The position numbers and the translations under genes were made by a program. The notes below the pieces were generated by a model. That model saw only the letters and a program-made list of their open reading frames with translations. It was not told the DNA's origin and did not search any database. Of a DNA stretch of 7,245 nucleotides, positions 1 to 5,700 are shown in pieces. Each line of letters starts with the position of its first letter. The first letter of the stretch is position 1. This stretch comes from Clostridiaceae bacterium (lineage in GTDB: Bacteria; Bacillota; Clostridia; Lutisporales; Lutisporaceae), in contig JAQVFD010000101.1 in the NCBI GenBank assembly GCA_028697435.1, forward strand, positions 1 through 7,245, given 5' to 3'.

Positions 1-138
1 TTAGATTCAATTATCACTTTCCTGTCAAGCTTGCACAAAATTTTACTCTGTGGCAGCTCTGTTTGCCATACCCATTTTTAAACTTTAAACTTTTTCATTT
101 TTACTCTTGACTTTTATTTGCAGGTTTTATTTTTCAGC

Positions 139-177
139 AAAAAAACAAAAATTCCCACCCCCATAGGGGCAGGAAAT
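139..177 (-). terminator. T-box regulatory terminator
   Basis: Rho-independent terminator of the T-box leader. On the minus strand a 10-bp stem (175-166 with 161-152, including two G-U pairs) closes a 4-nt loop and runs directly into a T-rich tract broken by one G (151-139). It lies just 3' of the T-box core. The alternative antiterminator would form around 210-180, where TCCC at the 5' side can pair with GGGA after the T-box. I did not prove base by base that the two folds exclude each other. Confidence 0.85.
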
Positions 178-381
178 CTTCCCACGGTTCCACCCTGTTA
201 TTACTCGGGATTATAACGTAATCAACGTTCGAACTTACTAAAGATTTCTCTTGTTCAATCCGAAGCTCCAAGGTGGTTTTCAAGCAGTGCGTCCAAGAAA
301 TGCTTTCAGTCTGTGACATTTCCTCCCTTATGGAATTCCTTGCTTTACTCGTCCTTATCATAGCAGCAAGTATATTATTTG
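139..381 (-). promoter_or_regulatory. T-box riboswitch leader, probably threonine-specific
   Basis: A transcribed leader that senses uncharged tRNA and controls readthrough into a gene lying left of position 1. The diagnostic T-box sequence AGGGTGGAACCGTG is at 196-183 on the minus strand. It matches the conserved AGGGTGGNACCGCG core closely, and its TGGA bulge would pair with the tRNA 3' end. A GA/AGTA motif (GACGAGTA) lies near the 5' end at about 354-347. The specifier side of stem I reads GAAAACCACCTTGGAG. By analogy with other T-boxes, where the codon precedes ACC-TT(T/G)GAG, the specifier is ACC (277-275), a threonine codon. The TGGA bulge predicts U73 in the cognate tRNA, which should be checked against the genome's tRNA-Thr(GGU). 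An intrinsic terminator follows at 177-139. Gene order (ytxC upstream) supports thrS as target, but the gene is not in the window. Positions 1-138 between terminator and edge show no clear ribosome binding site or start. Confidence 0.93.
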
Positions 382-387
382 TAATAA

Positions 388-416
388 ATTATACATTATT
401 CAAATTAAAAAAGCAA
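388..416 (-). promoter_or_regulatory. sigma-A promoter of the T-box transcription unit
   Basis: On the minus strand a -35 TTGCTT (416-411) and a perfect -10 TATAAT (393-388) are separated by exactly 17 nt. This places the transcription start near 381, about 27 nt before the GA/AGTA motif of the T-box leader, as expected. The -35 box lies only 11 nt downstream of the stop codon of the DUF445 gene, so the leader is an independent unit. Confidence 0.8.
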
Positions 417-437
417 TGATATAATATTTATATCATT
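407..437 (-). terminator. weak AT-rich terminator after the DUF445 gene
   Basis: A perfect inverted repeat (415-424 with 428-437, 3-nt loop) has its right arm overlapping the DUF445 stop codon. On the minus strand it is followed by GC and six T residues (412-407). The stem is almost entirely A-T pairs, so it should be a weak terminator. Its T-tract also overlaps the -35 region of the T-box promoter. Confidence 0.4.
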
Positions 438-1024
438 CTTACAATAACAGCTTGGAAAAGTCCTATTATTCCACCTAATACTCCGCCCAGAAGTTCAATG
501 TACTTCAGTTCTCTTGAAGTAAGGCTCAAAATTAGCCTTTCCATATTCTCCATATCCAGTTCGTCTATTTTTTCTTCTACCATCTCACCTATCTTGACCT
601 TATATGCAGTATTGCTTAATATTCCGTCAACAGAGCTGTCAAGAATAGACATTGCATCCTTGTTTATCTGATCGTCGAAATAATCAATTATTCTGCTCTT
701 TATAGAGAAAGGTATAATTGCCGGAATCTTATAGTCAATTACCTTAAGCAGTTTCTCTCTGATTATAGATATTACTTCCTGCTTATTTTCCTCAGTTACC
801 AACTTATCAAAAATCTCATTTATTGATACAAGTTCCTTTTCAACTACATCGCCAATACTTTTTGCGATATCACGTCTTCTCTTGGGTATAAGACCTTGTA
901 TTGTGATATTTAGTATCGGGATTCTAAAAGGTCTTATAGGTCTGAAAAGCATTTTTATAGCTAACACGTTTGTAATCCAACCAATAACCGCTCCGACAAT
1001 TATCAGAAATAGTGCCTCGTACAT
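428..1024 (-). CDS. DUF445 family membrane protein (short YheB-like)
   Basis: A 198-residue member of the DUF445 family (relatives YheB and YjiN), membrane proteins of unknown biochemical function. The two family signatures are present. The N-terminal hydrophobic segment runs into GWITNVLAIKMLFRP (residues 15-29), followed by GLIPKRRRDIAKSIG (44-58). A C-terminal ELKYIELLGGVLGG (172-185) leads into a second hydrophobic segment to about residue 195. The middle (60-170) is charged and probably helical, so the protein is likely a hairpin anchored at both ends. YheB is roughly twice as long; compact forms of about 200 residues occur in Clostridia. The start is supported by GGGGG about 8 nt upstream of the ATG. 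It lies 85 nt downstream of ytxC on the same strand, separated by a hairpin. No catalytic residues can be named. Family assignment is firm and function is unknown. Confidence 0.9.
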   Translation of the reverse strand: MYEALFLIIVGAVIGWITNVLAIKMLFRPIRPFRIPILNITIQGLIPKRRRDIAKSIGDVVEKELVSINEIFDKLVTEENKQEVISIIREKLLKVIDYKIPAIIPFSIKSRIIDYFDDQINKDAMSILDSSVDGILSNTAYKVKIGEMVEEKIDELDMENMERLILSLTSRELKYIELLGGVLGGIIGLFQAVIVRMI

Positions 1025-1055
1025 TTGTTTGCCCCCGATTGTCCTATATTTTTAT

Positions 1056-1098
1056 AAATAAAAGGTATAATAATTGTCATTATCGCAACTATTATACC
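1056..1098 (-). terminator. hairpin between ytxC and the DUF445 gene, terminator-like
   Basis: A 13-bp stem (1064-1076 with 1086-1098; one G-U pair on the minus strand) encloses a 9-nt loop and is followed on that strand by TTTTATTT (1063-1056), in the position expected for a ytxC terminator. The same DNA contains an extended -10 sequence, TGGTATAAT (1099-1091), so it could instead, or also, be a promoter for the DUF445 gene. No convincing -35 is present. Confidence 0.5.
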
Positions 1099-1109
1099 AT
1101 AAAGGTCGA

Positions 1110-2012
1110 TTACAGACTATACTTGTTTGTTTCACTGCTTTGCTGCAAACTGTCGCATAATTCGCAGCTATTGCATATTGTTATCCTCTCTGCAAATACA
1201 TTTGAAATAGTTTGAATCAGTTCCTTATTCTTAAATTTATCAATACAATGTATCATTATTTTATTAGGCGAAACTGTAATTAATGTGCTGATTAACAGAT
1301 CATCATAATTAATTGTGTCATCCAGTATATCAGTGCGCAGTTCATCAAAATATTCACTGCTTATGCTGTTCTTTTTATCATCATACAATATATATCTGCC
1401 ATCCTTGGATTGGCATAGGTGTACAGTATCTATCTTGCATTCCTGGATTTCAACAAAATACCTTAACAGCTTAATAAACTCATTGTATTCCCTTTCAGCT
1501 ACAAATATCTCCAATGCCCTTTCAACGGTAACATTTAACTCATTTAGATACGTATTAAGCCGAAAATTTATAAATCCTTCTATGTTAAATTCCTTTTCAA
1601 CGTCTAAATACTCAATTATTTCTCTCATGATCCTGTTTTTTCTGGTAGCTTTATAGAACCCTCCCGGTTCAATGGGTTTTTCATCCATAAGAAGCCTGCA
1701 TGCATTATCGGTAACAACCGCCTGCTCTTTAGAATTCAGGTAAAAGTAGTTCTCCCTGACAATTTTCCTGAGAAGCTTCAATTCATAATGCTCTATTATT
1801 ACTCTTGAAAGAATATTAGCAAGAATATATTTGAATTCTTCACCAGCCTCAAGACATTCATTAATTCCGCAGCTTATGAAAAGTGTATCTCCCAGTCGGT
1901 AATCCTTATAAAAAGTATCTATGCCTTCCAGTTTTGCTTCGTTAAATTGCCTGTATATTTCAGATTGTATTTTTTCGGAGTCGACCCCTGGACCAATTGC
2001 AACAAGAAACAT
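1110..2012 (-). CDS. ytxC: YtxC family sporulation protein
   Basis: A 300-residue member of the YtxC-like family, which is restricted to spore-forming Firmicutes and annotated as putative sporulation proteins; the molecular role is not known. The signature is the central helical block EGFINFRLNTYLNEL (145-159) continuing through AEREYNEFIKLLRYFVEIQ (172-190). The C-terminus carries a CxxCxxC cluster (C280, C283, C286), a possible metal site. No signal peptide or membrane segment is visible, so it is likely cytoplasmic. The longest frame begins at 2042, but AAGGAGGGAG (2030-2021) lies inside it, 8 nt before the ATG at 2012. That ATG starts MFLVAIGPGV and is taken as the true start. In B. subtilis ytxC lies just upstream of thrS; here a DUF445 gene and a T-box follow, consistent with the same neighbourhood. 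Confidence 0.88.
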   Translation of the reverse strand: MFLVAIGPGVDSEKIQSEIYRQFNEAKLEGIDTFYKDYRLGDTLFISCGINECLEAGEEFKYILANILSRVIIEHYELKLLRKIVRENYFYLNSKEQAVVTDNACRLLMDEKPIEPGGFYKATRKNRIMREIIEYLDVEKEFNIEGFINFRLNTYLNELNVTVERALEIFVAEREYNEFIKLLRYFVEIQECKIDTVHLCQSKDGRYILYDDKKNSISSEYFDELRTDILDDTINYDDLLISTLITVSPNKIMIHCIDKFKNKELIQTISNVFAERITICNSCELCDSLQQSSETNKYSL

Positions 2013-2200
2013 TTGTTCTACTCCCTCCTTGCTGGATACCATATTATTGGACAGAGAGTACCCAAAGAATTATCAGGAATAATTAAATTGTCTTTCTTAA
2101 TTAGTATTTGCCTAAACATTTCTTGTATTCAAAGCTAAGTGACGGGTTAAATATCTTAAAACGCTGCCACACCTTATTTTCCTGAGTATTAAATACTATC

Positions 2201-2227
2201 ATTATACATGGTCTGTAAATGTTTCAA
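2201..2227 (-). promoter_or_regulatory. possible promoter for ytxC
   Basis: A -10 matching TATAAT (2206-2201) is preceded by TTGAAA (2227-2222) on the minus strand, in the 185-nt ytxC-DUF6873 gap and directly after the DUF6873 stop codon. The spacer is only 15 nt, short for sigma-A, and the predicted leader of about 180 nt would be long. No other candidate in the gap is better, and I found no clear sporulation-sigma boxes there. Confidence 0.3.
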
Positions 2228-2980
2228 TTAACGGCATTTCAAAGGCAGAATAGAACCATAATCCACAGCTTTTTCATCTGATAAATATTCTATCTCAAAG
2301 CCTTTTGCACTAATAAAATCAATCAATTTGTGATTATCTTCAATGCTTTCAAGGTTTCCTGAAAATGCTATACGGCTTTTTGACAGCAACCCGCTTGCAC
2401 CTCCGAGGAAGCCATAGTTCATACCTTTAAGATCAATTCCACCGGGCTTAATAAAAAAACTTTCTATTCCATACTTTTCCGCAATTTCTGAAATCCTTGC
2501 ATCGGAAGTTATGATTGTTTTATCGTTTAGGATGCATACAGAACATTTTGTATAGCCTTGCTTTACATTCAGTATCTTCACATTTTCATTTCTTAATGCT
2601 TTAGTTATCTCTGGATCAGTATGTTTAATATTATGAAATACTGCATCCCCGACTCTCAATATATTATATGCTATATTGCCTGGATAGTTTCTCTCAAGCC
2701 AAGTTGCACCCTTTGTCACTGCAAATCCTTTTTTCGTAAGCATTGGTTCCATGCTTTCATAGATATTGGGTGCCAATACTATATTGTTTCCTCGCAAATG
2801 GAACATCAGCATGTCCGGATGCCCGTCTACAGAATCGTACAAGTCTTGACACCGGACAGTCTTGACGCATTCAATCCCTTTCGCTTTCAGGTTAGATTCA
2901 ATAACCGGGCTTATACGATAATCCACTATTACAAGGCTTACATCTCTATCCGGTATAAAAGGCACTTTTAAAAAATCCAT
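2228..2980 (-). CDS. DUF6873 family GME-fold (pentein-like) protein
   Basis: A 250-residue protein of the DUF6873 family, predicted to adopt the guanidine-modifying-enzyme (pentein/arginine deiminase-like) propeller fold. No reaction is established for it. The conserved-looking blocks are HPDMLMFH (54-61), YPGNIAYN (99-106), QGYTKCSVCI (141-150, with C146 and C149), ITSDARI (157-163) and a glycine-rich GGIDLKGMNYGFLGGASG (180-197). Classical guanidine-modifying enzymes end with a catalytic Cys in a Gly-rich loop; here the Gly-rich loop near the C-terminus lacks Cys, and the cysteines are in mid-protein, so activity cannot be assumed. There is no signal peptide. The start at 2980 (MDFLKVPF) is preferred over the longer frame from 3037 because AAGGAG (2996-2991) and GGAG (2989-2986) precede it, and the extension runs back through a leader hairpin. 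It lies just downstream of the tRNA operon terminator. Confidence 0.8.
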   Translation of the reverse strand: MDFLKVPFIPDRDVSLVIVDYRISPVIESNLKAKGIECVKTVRCQDLYDSVDGHPDMLMFHLRGNNIVLAPNIYESMEPMLTKKGFAVTKGATWLERNYPGNIAYNILRVGDAVFHNIKHTDPEITKALRNENVKILNVKQGYTKCSVCILNDKTIITSDARISEIAEKYGIESFFIKPGGIDLKGMNYGFLGGASGLLSKSRIAFSGNLESIEDNHKLIDFISAKGFEIEYLSDEKAVDYGSILPLKCR

Positions 2981-3004
2981 ATATACTCCGCTCCTTATTG
3001 ATAA

Positions 3005-3024
3005 GGACACCATTTGTGGCGTCC
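3005..3024 (-). other. hairpin in the leader of the DUF6873 gene
   Basis: Minus-strand GGACGCCA (3024-3017) and TGGTGTCC (3012-3005) form an 8-bp stem with a CAAA loop, ending 8 nt upstream of the AAGGAG ribosome binding site. One pair is G-U on the minus strand and would be an A-C mismatch on the plus strand, which fits a structure in the leftward RNA. There is no T-tract after it, so it is not a terminator. Role unknown. Confidence 0.45.
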
Positions 3025-3028
3025 CTAC

Positions 3029-3061
3029 AAAAAACAAAAAAACTCATTGTGTCCAATAAGT
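3029..3061 (-). terminator. intrinsic terminator of the tRNA operon
   Basis: On the minus strand ACTTATTG (3061-3054) pairs with CAATGAGT (3049-3042) around a GACA loop, followed by T6-G-T6 (3041-3029). It begins 12 nt after the encoded CCA of tRNA-Cys, exactly where a terminator for the tRNA operon belongs. Confidence 0.85.
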
Positions 3062-3072
3062 TATAAGTAAAA

Positions 3073-3146
3073 TGGAGGCGACACCCGGATTTGAACCGGG
3101 GGTAAAGGATTTGCAGTCCTCTGCCTTACCACTTGGCTATGTCGCC
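3073..3146 (-). tRNA. tRNA-Cys (anticodon GCA)
   Basis: A complete 74-nt cloverleaf with encoded CCA. The acceptor stem GGCGACA/TGTCGCC is perfect, the discriminator is U73, the anticodon loop CTGCAAA gives GCA, and the T-arm reads CCCGGTTCAAATCCGGG. It is the last gene of the tRNA operon. Confidence 0.97.
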
Positions 3147-3154
3147 ATAAAATT

Positions 3155-3229
3155 TGGAGCGGGTTACGAGATTCGAACTCGCGACTTTCACCTTGGCAAG
3201 GTGACACTCTACCACTGAGTTAAACCCGC
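3155..3229 (-). tRNA. tRNA-Gly (anticodon GCC)
   Basis: A 75-nt cloverleaf with encoded CCA. Acceptor stem GCGGGTT/AACCCGC, discriminator U73 as expected for glycine, anticodon loop TTGCCAA giving GCC, and T-arm GCGAGTTCGAATCTCGT. It is 8 nt from tRNA-Cys, so the two must be processed from one transcript. Confidence 0.97.
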
Positions 3230-3235
3230 AATGTT

Positions 3236-3311
<76 letters not shown>

Positions 3312-3344
3312 AGTAATATCCAACGCCCAAGTATATAATAAAAA

Positions 3345-3421
3345 TGGCGACCCAGAACGGGCTCGAACCGTCGACCTCCAGCGTGACAGGCTGGCATTCT
3401 AACCAACTGAACTACTGGGCC
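3345..3421 (-). tRNA. tRNA-Asp (anticodon GTC)
   Basis: A 77-nt cloverleaf with encoded CCA. Acceptor stem GGCCCAG/CTGGGTC (one G-U pair), discriminator G73 as expected for aspartate, anticodon loop CTGTCAC giving GTC, and T-loop TTCGAGC. It is second in the operon, after a 90-nt spacer from tRNA-Val. Confidence 0.97.
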
Positions 3422-3487
3422 ACTTTCCCTAATGGTTTAATTATGTTGCCTCCGCATGTGCTACGGCTTTAATCAATGAATGTTAGT

Positions 3488-3510
3488 CTTTTTCCGCAAT
3501 GCGGAAAAAG
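3488..3510. repeat. palindromic spacer element inside the tRNA operon
   Basis: CTTTTTCCGC and its exact reverse complement GCGGAAAAAG are separated by 3 nt. The element sits in the 90-nt spacer between tRNA-Val and tRNA-Asp, one nt beyond the 3' end of tRNA-Val. The base order is wrong for an intrinsic terminator on either strand: the T-run is on the 5' arm and none follows the stem. It could be a processing or protective stem in the precursor tRNA, or a dispersed small palindrome. Confidence 0.75.
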
Positions 3511-3511
3511 T

Positions 3512-3587
3512 TGGTGGGGACAATAGGGCTCGAACCTATGACCCTCTGCTTGTAAGGCAGATGCTCTCCCAGCTGAGCTATGCCCCC
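3512..3587 (-). tRNA. tRNA-Val (anticodon TAC)
   Basis: A 76-nt cloverleaf with encoded CCA. Acceptor stem GGGGGCA/TGTCCCC (one G-U pair), discriminator A73, anticodon loop CTTACAA giving TAC, and T-arm ATAGGTTCGAGCCCTAT. It is the first gene of the five-tRNA operon, about 16 nt after the predicted transcription start. Confidence 0.97.
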
Positions 3588-3609
3588 ACTAAAACTTGCG
3601 ACATCACTT

Positions 3610-3638
3610 AGTATAACCTACAGATTATTTAAAGTCAA
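3610..3638 (-). promoter_or_regulatory. sigma-A promoter of the tRNA operon
   Basis: On the minus strand a -35 TTGACT (3638-3633) and -10 TATACT (3615-3610) are separated by exactly 17 nt, with an AT-rich stretch upstream (3639-3665) like a UP element. Transcription would start near 3603, just before tRNA-Val, giving one Val-Asp-Phe-Gly-Cys precursor. Confidence 0.88.
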
Positions 3639-3713
3639 AACTTAAATTTTTATATTTCTTACATTTATCAATTTATTGCACGAGATTCCTTTAATAATCT
3701 TGCACTTACTATA

Positions 3714-4604
3714 TTATATACCTGCAGATGCCTTTTCTAACAGCTTAATAAGTTCATCTCCGGCAAAGTAATGTTTTTCATTGCAAAAATGGCAGACAAG
3801 TTCTGCACTGCCTTGTTCTTGTATTATCTCTTCCAGATCCTTTTTCCCTATACTTACAAGAGCTTTTTCCATCCTGCTCTTGCTGCAGTTGCATTTATAA
3901 GCTATATGTTTTTTTTCTAATATCTTATGCTCAATATCTCCTAAGATATTCTTTATAATACCTTCGGCGTCGTATCCGGAACTTATCATTTCAGTTACAG
4001 AGCGAATTTTGCCAAGTCTCTCTTCAAGCTTCTGTATAACTGCGGAATCTGCTTCCGGCATCAATTGAATTATGAAACCTCCCGAAGCGGCTACATGACC
4101 GTCCACTTCAACCAGTACTCCCAAACCTACGGCAGTAGGTATTTGTTCTGATACGGCAAAGTAAGAAGATATATCATCCCCTATTTCTCCGGTTACAATA
4201 GGAATTTGTCCAACATAAGGCTCTTTCATACCCATATCCCTTATTACAGTAAGGACACCATCAATACCTACTGCACTTCCTACATCAAGCTTACCATTTT
4301 CGTGCTGCATTAATTCAACATCCTGATTTGCAATATAGCCCCTCGTATTTCCCGTATTGTCGGTTACTACCACTATACTTCCGGCAGGACCTTTTCCATT
4401 TATCTGCAGAGTCATGGTATCGTTATCTGACTTAAGCATAATTCCCATCATACTTCCCGCTGTCAGCATCCTTCCCAATGCGGCAATAGAAACAGGGCTG
4501 CAATTATGGATTTTTCTTGCCTCCTCGACCATCTCTGTAGTAATGGCACAGAAAAATCTTATACTATCATCCGTACTTGCTCCTCTTAGAATATAATCCT
4601 TCAT
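3714..4604 (-). CDS. hslO: Hsp33 redox-regulated holdase chaperone
   Basis: A 296-residue cytoplasmic Hsp33. Under oxidative plus unfolding stress the protein loses a zinc ion, forms disulfides and dimerises to hold unfolded proteins. The N-terminal domain starts MKDYILRGAS and contains the family blocks LGRMLTAGSMMG (43-54), LQINGKGPAGSIVV (66-79), GYIANQDVE (89-97) and SGGFIIQLMPEA (174-185). The C-terminal zinc switch is intact: CNC (C238, C240) and CHFC (C271, C274) give the CxC...CxxC motif. Length is normal for the family. GGAGG (4615-4611) lies 6 nt before the ATG. It follows the methyltransferase gene by 31 nt with no terminator between, so the two are probably co-transcribed. An imperfect hairpin after the stop lacks a T-tract, so the end of this transcript is unclear. 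Confidence 0.97.
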   Translation of the reverse strand: MKDYILRGASTDDSIRFFCAITTEMVEEARKIHNCSPVSIAALGRMLTAGSMMGIMLKSDNDTMTLQINGKGPAGSIVVVTDNTGNTRGYIANQDVELMQHENGKLDVGSAVGIDGVLTVIRDMGMKEPYVGQIPIVTGEIGDDISSYFAVSEQIPTAVGLGVLVEVDGHVAASGGFIIQLMPEADSAVIQKLEERLGKIRSVTEMISSGYDAEGIIKNILGDIEHKILEKKHIAYKCNCSKSRMEKALVSIGKKDLEEIIQEQGSAELVCHFCNEKHYFAGDELIKLLEKASAGI

Positions 4605-4635
4605 GGGTTTCCTCCAATTTATCCAAATATTTCAC

Positions 4636-5376
4636 TTACTTTCGGGCTGCAAAAAAAACCCTTTCGCTTTTTTCATCCGGTTTTTCAAAACTAAAACCAT
4701 CGTAACAATTAATATTTCTATAACGTGCTTTTTTAAGAAGGTCAACTAAATGCTCATTTTTATAAGCTTTCTGCATATGACATTCGTAAAATTTCCTGTA
4801 CAATCCATCCTGTGGAACAAAAAATATCAAATCCATTTCTATAATATCTGATTCTTCATCAAAACTATTATCCCAAATATAATATTTATTATTTTTTTCT
4901 TCGTAAAAAGTATTGTCGCCTAATATATATTTTAGCTTATAGTAGCTGCTTATATCAAAAATAAATATACCATCTTTTTCAAGTCTTTCATAAACTAATC
5001 CAAAATAGTCGGCCAGCTCTGATTCGTCACTAACATAATTAACTCCGTCACACATGCAAAGCACAGCATCAAATTTTTCTTTTAAACTCATCTTCGTCAT
5101 ATCCTGGTTCAAAAAAGTAATTTTATGCTTGGCAGCTCTTGATTTGTTTTCTGCAACAGTTAGCATATCACTTGATATATCAAGCCCCCAAACATTATAT
5201 CCTGACTTTGACATTCGGATCGAAATATTCCCTGTGCCACAGGCAGTATCCAATATTCTTGCAGGCTTGATCCCGTAAACTCCGAATATATCCTCTATAT
5301 ATTTACACCAGGCGTTGTAGTCGATTTCATCCATGAATAAATCATAAAGTTCGGCAAATCCATTATAGCAGCTCAT
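4636..5376 (-). CDS. class I SAM-dependent methyltransferase
   Basis: A 246-residue Rossmann-fold methyltransferase; the substrate is unknown. An N-terminal YNGFAELYDLFMDEIDYNAW (4-23) is typical of a clostridial group of small methyltransferases. Motif I is ILDTACGTGN (41-50). The acidic end of strand 2 is GLDIS (D66, predicted to bind the ribose), followed by LNQDM (D92), and motif IV is FDAVLCMCDGVNY (102-114). The C-terminal half (155-225) has a beta-rich region, probably the substrate part. The longest frame starts at 5400 with no Shine-Dalgarno sequence. The internal ATG at 5376 aligns with the usual N-terminus, and GGGGGAGG lies upstream but about 14 nt away, so the start is uncertain. 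It is likely in one operon with hslO. It sits downstream of the spore-protein gene, with a GC-rich hairpin between. I see no clear promoter of its own. Confidence 0.88.
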   Translation of the reverse strand: MSCYNGFAELYDLFMDEIDYNAWCKYIEDIFGVYGIKPARILDTACGTGNISIRMSKSGYNVWGLDISSDMLTVAENKSRAAKHKITFLNQDMTKMSLKEKFDAVLCMCDGVNYVSDESELADYFGLVYERLEKDGIFIFDISSYYKLKYILGDNTFYEEKNNKYYIWDNSFDEESDIIEMDLIFFVPQDGLYRKFYECHMQKAYKNEHLVDLLKKARYRNINCYDGFSFEKPDEKSERVFFAARK

Positions 5377-5410
5377 ATATAATCCACAATCCTCCCCCAT
5401 TAGCTGTGCT

Positions 5411-5439
5411 TAATAGCAACAGCCGCATGATGCGGCTGT
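5411..5439 (-). terminator. GC-rich hairpin after the spore-protein gene
   Basis: A perfect 9-bp inverted repeat (ACAGCCGCA / TGCGGCTGT, 5419-5427 and 5431-5439) with a 3-nt loop lies 16 nt after the SASP stop codon. On the minus strand it is followed by TGCTATTA rather than a full T-tract. It is best read as a leaky terminator or a 3' stabilising stem for the spore-protein mRNA. Confidence 0.55.
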
Positions 5440-5455
5440 AGTGACACCTATATAA

Positions 5456-5644
5456 TCAACCTGACATACGTCTCTTTTTTCTGGTAATCAATCCGCCTAT
5501 CCTTCCGGTCTCTTCTGCTGTCAGCCCTCCCCATCCTACCTGAGAAAGCTTCTCTCCCAGACCAAGTTCATTTGCAATTTCGTATTTCATCGCATCCTCA
5601 GGTGTTAGCACTATTTGTTTTTTCGTTGTCTTTTTTGCTTTCAT
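5456..5644 (-). CDS. alpha/beta-type small acid-soluble spore protein, SspF/Ssp4-like
   Basis: A 62-residue DNA-binding protein of the alpha/beta SASP family, which coats and protects the chromosome in the dormant spore and is degraded at germination. A lysine-rich N-terminus precedes MKYEIANELGLGEKL (19-33), which corresponds to the first helix and the GPR protease region (expected cut near E26-L27). VGWGGLTAEETGRIGGLITRKKR (36-58) follows. The VGW...G-GG pattern resembles B. subtilis SspF and C. perfringens Ssp4 rather than the major SASPs, which have NGSVGGEITKRLV. The start at 5644 is chosen because AAGGAAGGTG ends about 6 nt upstream; the longer frame from 5686 has no ribosome binding site and runs through the leader. 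Length matches SspF. It has a sigma-G-like promoter and a hairpin after it, so it is probably mainly monocistronic and expressed in the forespore. Confidence 0.9.
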   Translation of the reverse strand: MKAKKTTKKQIVLTPEDAMKYEIANELGLGEKLSQVGWGGLTAEETGRIGGLITRKKRRMSG

Positions 5645-5700
5645 AATATCACCTTCCTTAAGAATTGTTTTATTGCAGAAGTTCATGGTGCACTTGGTAA

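Noticed and set aside
107..135. Plus-strand TTGACT considered as a promoter
   Set aside because: No acceptable -10 lies 16-18 nt downstream, and the DNA is on the wrong strand for any gene in view.
134..361. 75-residue minus-strand open frame
   Set aside because: It runs through the T-box leader, including the T-box core and terminator; its codons are structured RNA, not a gene.
1012..1656. Plus-strand open frames at 1012-1215 and 1315-1656
   Set aside because: Antisense shadows of the DUF445-ytxC region with no ribosome binding sites and no recognisable protein features.
2621..2971. Plus-strand open frame of 116 residues
   Set aside because: Antisense to DUF6873, no ribosome binding site, low-complexity composition typical of a shadow frame.
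3667..3706. Imperfect hairpin after hslO considered as a terminator
   Set aside because: The arms (TGCAAGATT and AATCT-TGCA with a 2-nt bulge) can pair, but no T-tract follows on the minus strand.
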